Source: Enterococcus alishanensis (GTDB taxonomy: Bacteria; Bacillota; Bacilli; Lactobacillales; Enterococcaceae). Taken from it: DNA of 64,000 bases. How positions within the stretch are numbered: the stretch's first letter is position 1; each line of letters opens with the position of its first letter. The stretch covers positions 372,001-436,000 of the forward strand of contig NZ_JAHUZB010000001.1 of NCBI RefSeq assembly GCF_019218635.1, given 5' to 3'. The position numbers and the translations under genes were made by a program. The notes beneath the pieces are model-generated. The model was not told where the DNA came from, made no database searches, and saw only the letters and a program-made list of their open reading frames with translations. Below, one piece after another: positions 46,646-58,327 of this stretch.

Positions 46646-46882
46646 TTAAATTTTTTCTAGCTGTTTGTAGTTAATTACAGCGACACCATTTGATTCATTT
46701 ATCAAATTTGTATTTGCTGTTGTTTCATCGATCTCAACAATTGCTGCGTTACGTAGTTGTTTCGTTACCTTACCAGTTTGTTTCTTACCATGAACAGTAA
46801 AAGTAACTTGCGTAGTAATAGGAAAAGTTTTTCCTAATTCGGAAGGGTCGATCTGCGTGTCCATTTTACCAAATGTTGCCAA
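46646..46882 (-). CDS. Small conserved protein, DUF2187/KOW-like
   Basis: A 78-residue basic protein with a short beta-barrel-like segment (GKKQTGKVTKQLRNAAIVEID, then GVAVINYKQLEKI), which resembles the DUF2187 family of Firmicutes. Such proteins look like small KOW/SH3-type RNA- or protein-binding modules; no function is established. Start is a TTG preceded by AAAGGAGG about 9 bases upstream. It converges on upp. Confidence 0.65.
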   Translation of the reverse strand: MATFGKMDTQIDPSELGKTFPITTQVTFTVHGKKQTGKVTKQLRNAAIVEIDETTANTNLINESNGVAVINYKQLEKI

Positions 46883-46969
46883 AAAAACTCGCCTCCTTTA
46901 GTGTTACACATTACATTATAACATTTTTTAGCCATTTTTTCATCTATGGGACTTTTTCGAAGGTTTGCC

Positions 46970-46998
46970 TTTACTTTTTTTGAAAAGTTGCCTATAAT
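46970..46998 (+). promoter_or_regulatory. Promoter of tRNA-Thr
   Basis: TTTACT (46970-46975) and TATAAT (46993-46998) are 17 bases apart; the tRNA begins 13 bases later. Confidence 0.7.
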
Positions 46999-47011
46999 TT
47001 TTTTGTAGTTT

Positions 47012-47084
47012 GCCAGCTTAGCTCAGTCGGTAGAGCAACGCACTCGTAACGCGTAGGTCACAGGTTCGATTCCTGCAGCTGGCA
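47012..47084 (+). tRNA. tRNA-Thr (anticodon CGT)
   Basis: A 73-base cloverleaf with acceptor stem GCCAGCT/AGCTGGC, discriminator A, D-stem GCTC/GAGC, anticodon loop CTCGTAA (CGT, reads ACG) and T-arm CAGG-TTCGATT-CCTG. The CCA end is not encoded. The last pair of the anticodon stem (A31-C39) is a mismatch. The gene is alone, with a promoter and terminator of its own. Confidence 0.93.
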
Positions 47085-47085
47085 T

Positions 47086-47127
47086 AAAAAGACAAATCCA
47101 CGCCAAAATGTGGATTTGTCTTTTTTA
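47086..47127 (+). terminator. Terminator of tRNA-Thr
   Basis: AAAAGACAAATCCAC pairs with GTGGATTTGTCTTTT, followed by Ts. Confidence 0.85.
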
Positions 47128-47128
47128 A

Positions 47129-47491
47129 TTTAAAATATAAATAAATTATTTTAGCTTAATACCTAAAGTTTCATCTTTCGGTATAAAAAGTTACTTTTTT
47201 AACTGAACGTATTCCTTGACCATACCCATCCATTGATTATTATGTTTAAAGAGATTATTTTTTTGCAATTTACTACGTTTACTTTATAAAATTTATACCA
47301 TCAATCCTATTTATTTAAAAAACTATTTTCAGTAAAATTCTTATAAAGCCAAATTTTTTTTATTTTTACCATATGTGTAAATAATACGTGCTCTTTTTTC
47401 AAAGTTTTTCAAAAGACCGATGATTGCCGCTTTGTTTTATCATCAGGAGCGTCTATAATGTAACAGTATACTGGTGGAAAAGAGATGAAAA
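47129..47491. other. AT-rich intergenic region with the rodA promoter
   Basis: About 360 bases without a gene. Apart from the promoter at 47432-47459 I see no structured RNA, repeat or ORF with a ribosome site. Confidence 0.5.
47432..47459 (+). promoter_or_regulatory. Promoter of the rodA-like operon
   Basis: TTGTTT (47432-47437) and TATAAT (47454-47459) with 16 bases between, 33 bases upstream of the start codon. Confidence 0.6.
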
Positions 47492-48700
47492 ATGGATAAA
47501 AAAAGAAAAAGAAGCAATGATGACAGTCGCATTGATTATGGTGTGATTTTACCAGTCTTTGTTTTATGTCTAATCGGTTTATTGTCATTGTATGTTGCTC
47601 TGGGTCATGACCCGAGAAATCCTAATGTATTTACTAGCTTATCGATGCAAGCTTTATGGTACATCGTCGGAGCTGTTGCAATTATAATTATTATTCACTT
47701 TAATGCGAAATTTATTTGGAAAGTTACACCATTTTTGTATGGCCTTGGTTTGGCGGTCATGCTGGCCTTATTAAGATTTTATGATCCTGCATTGGCAGCT
47801 TCAACAGGTTCGAAAAACTGGTTCCGCTTTGGGAGTTTAACCTTTCAACCGGCGGAATTAATGAAAATTGCCTATATTTTGATGATGGCTTATGTGATTA
47901 CAAGACATAATGTAGCTCATCGTGTGCGCAGTTTAAGAAGTGATTTGAAATTAATTGGTAAAATGTTTTTAGTCACGATTCCAGTCTTAGGCTTAATCAT
48001 GGCACAAAATGATTTCGGAACAATGCTGGTCTTCTTTGCGATATTTGCAGGTATGTTTTTAATGTCCGGAATCTCTTGGATTATTATTATCCCGGTAATG
48101 AGTTTGGCGGTTCTTTTAGCAGGATCCGTTATTTTTCTAGTAACAACTGATTCTGGCCGTGAAGTGCTAAGCTTTATTGGTTTTAAGAATTATCAGTTTT
48201 CCCGGATTGATTCATGGTTAGATCCTTTCCATGACCCACAGGGAGATAGCTTTCAATTAGCCCATTCTTTAATGGCAATTGGTTCTGGAGGTATGTTTGG
48301 TAAAGGCTACAATGTAAGTAGTGTTTACGTACCAGTACGTGAATCTGATATGATTTTTACCGTTTTTGGTGAAAATTTTGGTTTTGTCGGCGGTGCATTG
48401 ATTATTTTATTATATTTCTTACTGATTTATCGGATGATTCGGGTCAGTTTTGACATGAACAATGAATTTTATGCTTATATATCGACTGGGATTATTATGA
48501 TGATTTTATTCCACGTCTTTGAAAATATTGGTGCAAATATCGGACTATTACCGTTGACTGGGATTCCTTTGCCATTTATTAGTCAAGGGGGATCATCAAT
48601 TATAGGGAATATGATTGGTGTCGGTCTAATTTTATCCATGCGGTATCAAAGTAAAAAAAATCCAGAAATTGAGCTTCACAGGAGGGCGCGACGTGTATAA
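47492..48700 (+). CDS. rodA: RodA/FtsW-family SEDS peptidoglycan glycosyltransferase
   Basis: A 402-residue polytopic membrane protein with about ten helices. SEDS landmarks are GSKNWFRFGSLTFQPAE (with the conserved Phe-Gln-Pro-x-Glu), SRIDSWLDPFHDPQGDSFQ, and LTGIPLPFISQGGSS near the end. SEDS proteins polymerise lipid II with a class B PBP partner, which is not encoded next to it. The YDP-less variant and neighbours suit a RodA-type elongation protein rather than FtsW, but ovococci blur this split. Its end overlaps the next gene by 8 bases. Confidence 0.88.
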   Translation: MDKKRKRSNDDSRIDYGVILPVFVLCLIGLLSLYVALGHDPRNPNVFTSLSMQALWYIVGAVAIIIIIHFNAKFIWKVTPFLYGLGLAVMLALLRFYDPALAASTGSKNWFRFGSLTFQPAELMKIAYILMMAYVITRHNVAHRVRSLRSDLKLIGKMFLVTIPVLGLIMAQNDFGTMLVFFAIFAGMFLMSGISWIIIIPVMSLAVLLAGSVIFLVTTDSGREVLSFIGFKNYQFSRIDSWLDPFHDPQGDSFQLAHSLMAIGSGGMFGKGYNVSSVYVPVRESDMIFTVFGENFGFVGGALIILLYFLLIYRMIRVSFDMNNEFYAYISTGIIMMILFHVFENIGANIGLLPLTGIPLPFISQGGSSIIGNMIGVGLILSMRYQSKKNPEIELHRRARRV

Positions 48701-49049
48701 ATTTTATTGGTATCCAAAATGTTCTACTTGTAGAAAAGCAAAAGCTTGGCTAGAAGAAAATCAAGTTCAATTTGAAACAATTGATTTAGTTCAAGCAACA
48801 CCAAGTCAAAAGGATTTCGAAAAATGGTTGACCAATAGTGAGTTGCCATTACGGAGATTTTTTAATACTAGCGGGATGAAATATCGTGAACTAGAATTAA
48901 AAGATAAAGTTCCAGAAATGAGCATCCCGGAAGCTAGCAAATTATTAGCTAGTGATGGCATGCTAGTAAAGCGACCAATGATTATTAAAGACAATCACTT
49001 TGTAGTGAATGGTTTTAAAGATACAACTTATGAAGAGGTGTTTAGTTAA
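48693..49049 (+). CDS. ArsC/Spx-family protein
   Basis: A 118-residue thioredoxin-fold protein of the ArsC/Spx superfamily. The N-terminal motif WYPKCSTCRKAK carries a C-x-x-C pair as in Spx. The GMKYREL and VKRPMII blocks are typical of the YusI/MgsR-like subgroup. Arsenate reduction is not supported by context; redox regulation is more likely. The GTG at 48693 has AGGAGG 7 bases upstream and overlaps the rodA stop. The stop codon overlaps the next start (TAATG). Confidence 0.85.
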   Translation: MYKFYWYPKCSTCRKAKAWLEENQVQFETIDLVQATPSQKDFEKWLTNSELPLRRFFNTSGMKYRELELKDKVPEMSIPEASKLLASDGMLVKRPMIIKDNHFVVNGFKDTTYEEVFS

Positions 49050-49348
49050 TGGCAAATGAAAAAAACGGTTTATGGCTAGATGAAACAGATGATTTTACAA
49101 CGATTGGTCTTACATTAACGTCTTTAGATGAGTTAGGCGAAATCTCGTTTGCTTCTTTACCTAAAGTAGGCCAAATTTTAGCAATGGATGATGTTTTGGC
49201 AGAATTAGAAGCTGAAAAAGCAGTAAGTGAATTTAAAAGTCCAGTAGCAGGAACAGTTTCAGAAATCAATCAAATTTTCTTGCAAACTCCAGAAAAAATT
49301 GATCCTAAAGACGAAGTTGCTGCGTGGATCGTCAAAATTAAAAAATAA
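49049..49348 (+). CDS. Short GcvH-like lipoyl-domain protein
   Basis: A 99-residue lipoyl domain related to glycine cleavage H protein. The likely lipoylated lysine is in ELEAEKAVSEFKSPVAG, which matches the family ESVKA-xx-x-SPVSG pattern. It lacks about 25 residues of the C-terminal end of ordinary GcvH, and no gcvT/gcvP is in the window. Such GcvH-L proteins may instead act as lipoate carriers in Firmicutes. ATG overlaps the previous stop by one base, so it is the third gene of the rodA operon. There is no obvious terminator before the T-box promoter at 49378. Confidence 0.8.
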   Translation: MANEKNGLWLDETDDFTTIGLTLTSLDELGEISFASLPKVGQILAMDDVLAELEAEKAVSEFKSPVAGTVSEINQIFLQTPEKIDPKDEVAAWIVKIKK

Positions 49349-49377
49349 GCCGAGAAAAATTAAGCTTGATGAATTTG

Positions 49378-49406
49378 TTGACAGAGATTTCTTAGACTGC
49401 TATAAT
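49378..49406 (+). promoter_or_regulatory. Promoter of the T-box-metNIQ transcript
   Basis: A consensus -35 TTGACA (49378-49383) and -10 TATAAT (49401-49406) with 17 bases between. Confidence 0.8.
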
Positions 49407-49419
49407 TCATTTCAACATA

Positions 49420-49703
49420 ACAACAAGCAATGAAAAGAAGAGTATATCTAAACAAGTCATACAGAGAGTTCCGGTAGCTGAAAAGGAATGGAGTTGCATA
49501 GGTAGAAGATGGTCTTTGAGCTTTAGCGGACGATGAGTTCGTTACGGGTGTGCCCGATATAGCACCTAAGTATGCGTCGTTGACAAGTACTTGAAGAGGT
49601 TATTATTGCGAGATAATGACAAAAATAGGTGGTAACACGAAAGTTTGAGCTTTCGTCCTAAGTGTATCTTTTTATACATTTGGGGCGGAGGCTTTTTTTG
49701 TTG
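49420..49703 (+). promoter_or_regulatory. T-box riboswitch, probably methionine-specific
   Basis: A 280-base leader ahead of metNIQ. It has an AGAGAG start with a GGTAGCTGAAAAGG stem I region and a later conserved AGGTGGTAACACG T-box bulge (49627-49639) in the antiterminator. It ends in a terminator (stem CCTAAGTGTAT/ATACATTTGGG, then GGCGGAGGC and seven Ts, about 49656-49703). The best specifier candidate is ATG at 49509-49511 in GAAGATGGTCTTTGAGC, which would read uncharged tRNA-Met. The variable T of TGGTAAC pairs with a discriminator A, as in tRNA-Met. Uncharged tRNA would allow read-through and so raise methionine uptake. Confidence 0.88.
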
Positions 49704-49717
49704 GAGGAGGAAGATTT

Positions 49718-50746
49718 ATGGGATTCATCGAACTTAGTCAAGTCGTAAAAACATTTAGCGGCAAAGTTGGCACAGTTCATGCGGTACAAGGCATTAATTT
49801 AACTGTCGAAAAAGGTGACGTATTTGGTATTGTTGGTTATTCAGGGGCAGGGAAAAGTACGTTGGTTCGTTTATTAAATGGACTTGAAACACCAACTGCT
49901 GGTGAAGTCATCGTCGATGGTGAAGACATTACAAAATTAAAAGGAAATCAGTTGCGACAATTTCGCAAAAAAGTGGGCATGATTTTTCAGCATTTTAATA
50001 TTTTGTGGTCACGAACGGTTTTAGAAAATATTCAATTGCCTTTAGAATTAGCCGGAGTACCAAAAGAACGACGAAAAGGTCGGGCGGAAGAATTATTAAA
50101 ATTAGTTGGCTTAGAGGGCCGTGGTAATGCCTACCCATCACAATTATCTGGTGGGCAAAAACAAAGAGTTGGAATTGCGCGGGCATTAGCAAATGATCCA
50201 GATATTCTTTTATGTGACGAAGCCACTAGTGCTTTAGATCCACAAACAACCGAAGAAGTGTTGGAATTATTGGCAGATATTAACCAACAATTAGGCTTAA
50301 CCATTGTCTTAATCACTCATGAAATGAATGTGGTTAGAAAAATTTGTAATAAAGTCGCAGTAATGGAGTTAGGAAAAATTGTGGAAGAAGGCAATGTTCA
50401 AGAAGTTTTCCGTCATCCACAACAAGCCGTGACTAAAATTTTTGTACAACAAGAATTAGAACCTAAAAATGACCCAGCTGCCTTACTAGCAGAGTTTATC
50501 AAAGAAAACCCAACAGGAACATTGGCTTCGTTACAATTTGTCGAAAACAATGCGGGTGAACCAGTCGTCTCACAAGCTATTAGAAATTTTGATGTGAATG
50601 TTAGTATCATTTACGGCAACATCGAACGAGCGGCTGGTAATTCTTTTGGTACTTTGACTGTGCAATTAACAGGTAGCGAAGTCACCAAGGCTATCGAATT
50701 TTTCGAAAGTCAAAAAGTTGGGGTGGAGGTGTTGCATCATGGCTAA
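49718..50746 (+). CDS. metN: Methionine ABC transporter ATP-binding protein
   Basis: A 342-residue ATPase. Walker A is GYSGAGKST, the signature is LSGGQKQR, Walker B is LLCDEATSALD, and the C-terminal NIL domain (about residues 265-342), a methionine-sensing inhibitory domain, is present. GGAGGAGG precedes the ATG. It energises high-affinity D/L-methionine uptake and overlaps metI by 8 bases. Controlled by the T-box leader. Confidence 0.95.
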   Translation: MGFIELSQVVKTFSGKVGTVHAVQGINLTVEKGDVFGIVGYSGAGKSTLVRLLNGLETPTAGEVIVDGEDITKLKGNQLRQFRKKVGMIFQHFNILWSRTVLENIQLPLELAGVPKERRKGRAEELLKLVGLEGRGNAYPSQLSGGQKQRVGIARALANDPDILLCDEATSALDPQTTEEVLELLADINQQLGLTIVLITHEMNVVRKICNKVAVMELGKIVEEGNVQEVFRHPQQAVTKIFVQQELEPKNDPAALLAEFIKENPTGTLASLQFVENNAGEPVVSQAIRNFDVNVSIIYGNIERAAGNSFGTLTVQLTGSEVTKAIEFFESQKVGVEVLHHG

Positions 50747-51434
50747 TAATAATCAAAGTTTTGTAGAACAATATTTGAATTTTAGCAATGTTGATCCTAC
50801 CACAATGAAAGAAGCTGTTAGAGATACTTTATATATGACGATCGTTTCGATGGTAATTGTTTTGGTTTTAGGTTTGCTTTTAGGTCTGTTGCTTTATTCA
50901 ATTGGTCGTAAGAAATCTTTTGCCAGAAGTATCTTATACGGTATCGTATCGATTTTAAGTAATATTTTCCGTTCGACACCGTTTATGATTTTGATGGTGT
51001 TAATTATTCCATTTACACGAGCTTTAGTTGGAACGATTTTAGGAGCTCAGGCAGCCATTCCGGCCTTAGTTTTATCAGCAGCACCATTTTATGCACGCTT
51101 GGTTGAAATTGCTTTTCGTGAGGTTGACAGTGGTGTGCTAGAAGCTGCTGATGCAATGGGTGCTAATTATTTTCAAACGATTATCAAAGTTTTGATTCCA
51201 GAAAGTTTACCAGCGTTGATCTCTGGCTTAACTGTAACTACTGTTTCCATGATTGGTTTTACAGCGATGGCGGGGGCAATTGGTGCAGGAGGACTTGGTT
51301 CACTGGCGTGGCAAGAAGGCTTCCAACGAGGAAATTATACTGTAACTTTTGTAGCAACAATCATTATTCTAATTATTGTATTCATTGTTCAAGGGGTCGG
51401 AGATTTCTTAACAAAGAAAACCGACAAACGTTGA
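50739..51434 (+). CDS. metI: Methionine ABC transporter permease
   Basis: A 231-residue inner membrane permease with five or six helices. The EAA loop reads EAADAMGANYFQTIIKVLIP. The ATG at 50739 is chosen because GGTGGAGG lies 9 bases upstream and it overlaps the metN stop as ATGGCTAA. It forms the membrane channel of MetNIQ. Confidence 0.94.
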   Translation: MANNNQSFVEQYLNFSNVDPTTMKEAVRDTLYMTIVSMVIVLVLGLLLGLLLYSIGRKKSFARSILYGIVSILSNIFRSTPFMILMVLIIPFTRALVGTILGAQAAIPALVLSAAPFYARLVEIAFREVDSGVLEAADAMGANYFQTIIKVLIPESLPALISGLTVTTVSMIGFTAMAGAIGAGGLGSLAWQEGFQRGNYTVTFVATIIILIIVFIVQGVGDFLTKKTDKR

Positions 51435-51497
51435 GAGTAAATTCAGGATTCAATGAAATAAAAAATAGATTATCTTAAAATATGGGAGGAAATATTT

Positions 51498-52346
51498 ATG
51501 AAGAAATGGGCAGGATTAGTAGCATTGGGATTAGTGACATTTGGCTTAGCAGCATGTGGTAATAGTGATTCATCAAGTTCTGATAGTTCAGGCGGCGATA
51601 GTAATACATTAGTGGTGGGCGCTTCACCAACCCCTCATGCTGAAATCTTAGAACATGTAAAACCGATTTTAGAAAAAGAGGGTGTGAACTTAGAAATCAA
51701 AAAATTTGATGACTATGTTCTACCAAATAAAGCTTTAGCAGATGGTGATATTGATGCCAATTATTTCCAACATCTACCATTCTTAAATAAAGCCATCAAA
51801 GAAAATGATTATAAATTCAGTAACGTTGGTGCCATTCATATTGAGCCAATGGGGTTGTACTCACAAGATGTCAAAAATATTGATGACATTCCTGAAGGAA
51901 CGACAATTATTACCTCGAATTCAGAATCTGACTGGGGCCGAATTATTACTATCTTAAAAAATGCTGGTCTAGTTGATGTTAAAGAAGGAACCGATTTAGA
52001 GACTGCAACTTTTGATGATATTACAGACAATCCTAAAAACCTTGAATTTAAACACGATATTGATCCATCGTTGTTAACTACAACCTATCAAAATGAACCA
52101 AAAACAGTTGTTGCAATTAATGCCAACTTTGCCTATGGTGCTGGTTTAAATCCATTGGAAGATTCAATTGCTTTAGAAGAAGATAACTCACCATACGTAA
52201 ATGTATTAGTGTCACGCACAGAAGATAAAGATAACGAAAATATCCAAAAATTAAATGATGTATTACATCAAAAAGAAGTACAAGACTGGATCCTTAAAAA
52301 ATGGGGCGGTTCAGTTAAACCAGTAGCTAGTGATGCTGGTGAATGA
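51498..52346 (+). CDS. metQ: Methionine-binding lipoprotein
   Basis: A 282-residue solute-binding lipoprotein of the NlpA family. The lipobox is LAAC (residues 17-20) after a short KKW signal; a Ser/Gly/Asp-rich linker follows. Family blocks are VGASPTPHAEIL and ALADGDIDANYFQHLPFL (partly quoted). It captures methionine at the membrane surface and hands it to MetI. TGGGAGG lies before the ATG; a terminator follows. Confidence 0.95.
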   Translation: MKKWAGLVALGLVTFGLAACGNSDSSSSDSSGGDSNTLVVGASPTPHAEILEHVKPILEKEGVNLEIKKFDDYVLPNKALADGDIDANYFQHLPFLNKAIKENDYKFSNVGAIHIEPMGLYSQDVKNIDDIPEGTTIITSNSESDWGRIITILKNAGLVDVKEGTDLETATFDDITDNPKNLEFKHDIDPSLLTTTYQNEPKTVVAINANFAYGAGLNPLEDSIALEEDNSPYVNVLVSRTEDKDNENIQKLNDVLHQKEVQDWILKKWGGSVKPVASDAGE

Positions 52347-52363
52347 TCAAATAAATAATGTTG

Positions 52364-52402
52364 AAACTCTGGAGACGAAAAAACGTTTTCAGAGTTTTTT
52401 TA
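52364..52402 (+). terminator. Terminator of metNIQ
   Basis: AAACTCTGGAGACG pairs imperfectly with CGTTTTCAGAGTTT around an A-rich loop, followed by seven Ts. Confidence 0.8.
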
Positions 52403-52483
52403 TTGAAAGATCCTTGCTATTTTCTGAAATTATAATTATTCTAAATAAAGATTATTTTTTTAAAGAATTTTATCGGAATTCGT

Positions 52484-52512
52484 TTGTATTCCATTCTCAT
52501 TTAGATTAAAAT
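52484..52512 (+). promoter_or_regulatory. Promoter of the suf operon
   Basis: TTGTAT (52484-52489) and TAAAAT (52507-52512) are 17 bases apart. The next 38 bases hold the leader and an AGGGA ribosome site. I see no clear Fe-S-type operator. Confidence 0.65.
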
Positions 52513-52550
52513 ATGTGAGAACGGAAAAATATTTTTTTGGAGGGAAATTC

Positions 52551-53321
52551 ATGTCAGTTTTAGAAATCAAAGACTTACACGTAGCCATTGAAGATAAAGA
52601 GATCTTAAAAGGTGTTAATTTAATCATGAAAACCGGCGAAATCCACGCAGTCATGGGACCAAACGGAACAGGAAAATCAACCTTATCAGCAGCCATCATG
52701 GGTAACCCAAATTACGAAGTGACCCAAGGAGAAATCTTATTTGATGGAAAAAATATTTTAGAGTTAGAAGTGGATGAAAGAGCCCGTCTAGGACTATTTT
52801 TAGCGATGCAATATCCAAGTGAAATTCCTGGTGTGACCAACGCTGAATTTATGCGAGCAGCTATGAATGCGCGCCGTCCAGAAGACGATAAAATTTCAGT
52901 CATGCAATTTTTGAAAAAACTAGATAAACAAATGGCTTTATTAAATATGCCAGAAGAAATGGCTGAACGATACTTAAACGAAGGCTTTTCTGGTGGAGAG
53001 AAAAAACGGAACGAAATTCTACAATTATTGATGATTGAACCAACATTTGCGATTTTGGACGAAATTGATTCTGGTTTAGATATTGATGCTCTAAAAGTTG
53101 TATCAAAAGGTATCAATGCTTTAAGAGGAGAAAATTTTGGCGCCTTAGTGATTACTCACTATCAACGTTTATTAAATTATATCGTGCCAGATGTGGTACA
53201 CATCATGATGGATGGCAAAATTGTCTTAACAGGTGACGCTGACTTAGCGCGTCGTCTAGAAGCAGAAGGCTATGCCGGCATTTCAAAAGAATTAGGTATT
53301 GACTACAAAGAAGAAGTTTAG
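52551..53321 (+). CDS. sufC: Fe-S cluster assembly ATPase SufC
   Basis: A 256-residue ABC-type ATPase. Walker A is GPNGTGKST, the signature is FSGGEKKRNE, Walker B ends LDEIDSGLD. It forms the SufBC2D scaffold that builds iron-sulfur clusters. The ATG at 52551 has TGGAGGG 8 bases upstream; the longer frame has no site. First gene of sufCDSUB, the usual Firmicutes order. Confidence 0.96.
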   Translation: MSVLEIKDLHVAIEDKEILKGVNLIMKTGEIHAVMGPNGTGKSTLSAAIMGNPNYEVTQGEILFDGKNILELEVDERARLGLFLAMQYPSEIPGVTNAEFMRAAMNARRPEDDKISVMQFLKKLDKQMALLNMPEEMAERYLNEGFSGGEKKRNEILQLLMIEPTFAILDEIDSGLDIDALKVVSKGINALRGENFGALVITHYQRLLNYIVPDVVHIMMDGKIVLTGDADLARRLEAEGYAGISKELGIDYKEEV

Positions 53322-53334
53322 GAGGGCAAGATAA

Positions 53335-56310
<2,976 letters not shown>

Positions 56311-56321
56311 GAGTGAAAAGT

Positions 56322-57716
56322 ATGAGCGAACTTGAATTACAAGAAGAATATCAATATGGTTTTCACGATGATGTTAAGCCCGTCTTCACAACCGGTGACG
56401 GATTATCAGAAGATGTCATTCGCGAAATTTCTCGCGCTAAAAATGAACCAGAATGGATGCTTGACTTCCGTTTAAAATCTTTAAAAGCATTTTATAAGAT
56501 GGACATGCCAGATTACGGTCCTGATTTATCTGATTTAGATTTTGATAAAATTAATTACTTTATCCGCTCTAGTGATAAAAAAGCCCGTGACTGGGATGAT
56601 GTACCAGAAGAAATCAAAACAACTTTTGAACGTTTAGGGATTCCTGAAGCGGAACGAGCTTACTTAGCCGGTGCTTCCGCCCAATATGAATCAGAAGTGG
56701 TCTATCACAATATGAAAGACGAATTCACAAAATTAGGAATTGTCTTTACCGATACGGATACGGCTTTACAAGAGTATCCCGAATTATTGAAAGAATACTT
56801 TGGGACTTTGGTTCCTCCGACTGATAATAAATTAGCTGCCTTAAATTCAGCTGCTTGGTCAGGTGGTAGCTTTATCTATGTACCAAAAGGAGTAAAAACT
56901 GATATTCCAATTCAGTCTTATTTCCGAATTAATTCAGCCAACACTGGACAATTTGAACGGACATTAATTATCGTTGACGAAGGCGCAAGTATAAACTATG
57001 TTGAAGGCTGTACAGCACCAACGTATTCTTCAGATAGTTTACATGCTGCCGTAGTAGAAGTTTTTGTTAAAAAAGATGGCTATTGCCGCTACACAACGAT
57101 TCAAAACTGGTCAAATAATGTCTATTCATTAGAAACCAAACGTGGCTCTGCTGAAGAAAACGGGACGATGGAATGGATCGATGGTAACTTAGGTTCAAAA
57201 GTAACCATGAAATATCCATCCGTGTACATGAATGGCCGTGGCGCTCGTGGAACAATGTTATCAATTGCTGTAGCTGGTAAAAATATTGTTTTAGATAATG
57301 GCGCCCGTATGATTCACAATGCACCAAATACTTCAAGCTCAATTGTTTCTAAATCAATTGCCAAAGATGGCGGCGCGGTAGATTATCGTGGAACCGTTCG
57401 TTTTACAAGAGACAGTGAAGGCTCATTTTCACATATCGAATGTGATACGATCATCATGGACGATCAATCGAGTTCAGATACCATTCCTTACAATGAAATT
57501 ATGAATGGCAACGTATCTCTAGAACATGAAGCCAAAGTTTCAAAAATTTCCGAAGAACAATTGTATTACTTAATGAGTCGTGGAATCTCTGAACAAGAAG
57601 CAACTGAAATGATTGTTATGGGATTTGTGGAACCATTTACCAAAGAATTACCAATGGAATATGCTGTTGAGTTGAATCGTTTGATTCAATATGAGATGGA
57701 AGGCAGTGTGGGATAA
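56322..57716 (+). CDS. sufB: Fe-S cluster assembly protein SufB
   Basis: A 464-residue scaffold of the SufBC2D complex that holds the nascent cluster. Family blocks are [19 protein letters not shown] (Cys in the first part), [15 protein letters not shown] and a terminal beta-helix with [26 protein letters not shown] lies 8 bases before the ATG at 56322. It ends the operon and is followed by a strong terminator. Confidence 0.96.
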   Translation: MSELELQEEYQYGFHDDVKPVFTTGDGLSEDVIREISRAKNEPEWMLDFRLKSLKAFYKMDMPDYGPDLSDLDFDKINYFIRSSDKKARDWDDVPEEIKTTFERLGIPEAERAYLAGASAQYESEVVYHNMKDEFTKLGIVFTDTDTALQEYPELLKEYFGTLVPPTDNKLAALNSAAWSGGSFIYVPKGVKTDIPIQSYFRINSANTGQFERTLIIVDEGASINYVEGCTAPTYSSDSLHAAVVEVFVKKDGYCRYTTIQNWSNNVYSLETKRGSAEENGTMEWIDGNLGSKVTMKYPSVYMNGRGARGTMLSIAVAGKNIVLDNGARMIHNAPNTSSSIVSKSIAKDGGAVDYRGTVRFTRDSEGSFSHIECDTIIMDDQSSSDTIPYNEIMNGNVSLEHEAKVSKISEEQLYYLMSRGISEQEATEMIVMGFVEPFTKELPMEYAVELNRLIQYEMEGSVG

Positions 57717-57763
57717 AAAACAACTATAAACGTTTGTATAATAACGTTTATAGTTGTTTTTTT
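57715..57763 (+). terminator. Terminator of the suf operon
   Basis: AACAACTATAAACG and CGTTTATAGTTG form a long stem, followed by seven Ts. Confidence 0.85.
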
Positions 57764-57881
57764 ATGAAAATTAGCGATCTTGATGAAAATGACGAAACCT
57801 TTTTAGTGTATGTAATGTAATTATAAGTGAATAAGATGGACTTAATTTTATGTTATTATAGAATATACTGTATTAAAAGTT

Positions 57882-58124
57882 ATGGATAGAGATACCATAA
57901 ATAAAGAAAAAGAACATGATATTCTAGATAACGTGAAACAAGAGGAATTGTTTTTTAAATAATTCAACTATCCTCTTGTAATGAATAAAATGAGTTAAGA
58001 AGCAATAGAAGATAAGACATAGAAAATTAAAACTTCGCCTGGACAATCTTATTCTGTTGAAGAATTAATAAAAGGCTTGAACGAAACACACCATCAATTA
58101 TTTTTAAGGTTAATTTCAAAATAA
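57882..58124 (+). pseudogene. Possible remnant of a small protein gene
   Basis: Within one reading frame, ATG at 57882 opens 26 codons (MDRDTINKEKEHDILDNV...), then TAA. After three in-frame stops in all, the frame reads a credible protein tail, GQSYSVEELIKGLNETHHQ...ISK, ending TAA at 58122-58124. The tail has the look of a small antitoxin-like or regulator C terminus, but I cannot name a family. No ribosome site precedes the downstream part. It may be chance in AT-rich DNA. Confidence 0.3.
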
Positions 58125-58214
58125 TTTGTAGTGCTGTTAACAAAAAAAGAATCACTTTTGTAATATTAGTAATTTTTCTAAATTGAAGACTAAATGTATT
58201 TCTTAATCAATTGA

Positions 58215-58223
58215 TGCTACAAT
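58215..58223 (+). promoter_or_regulatory. Possible promoter of the hsd operon
   Basis: Extended -10 TGC-TACAAT with no convincing -35; about 105 bases before the hsdM start. Confidence 0.35.
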
Positions 58224-58327
58224 TGTAGGGAATACATAACCAGAAAAATTAAAATGAAAAATATATATAATGACTTTTATTCATTGTATTTGAATTATAA
58301 ATAGTGCTAGATAGGAGAAATAAAAAA

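Larger units (their letters stand above)
57766..58300. other. AT-rich gap between suf and the restriction locus
   Basis: A 535-base stretch with no intact gene. It contains the possible decayed frame at 57882-58124 and an extended -10 box (TGC-TACAAT, 58215-58223). Base composition is more AT-rich than the flanks, as is common at the edge of acquired restriction loci. Confidence 0.5.

Noticed and set aside
49430-49703. SAM (S-box) riboswitch ahead of metNIQ
   Set aside because: The AGGTGGTAACACG bulge and terminator arrangement are those of a T-box; S-box core sequences are not seen.
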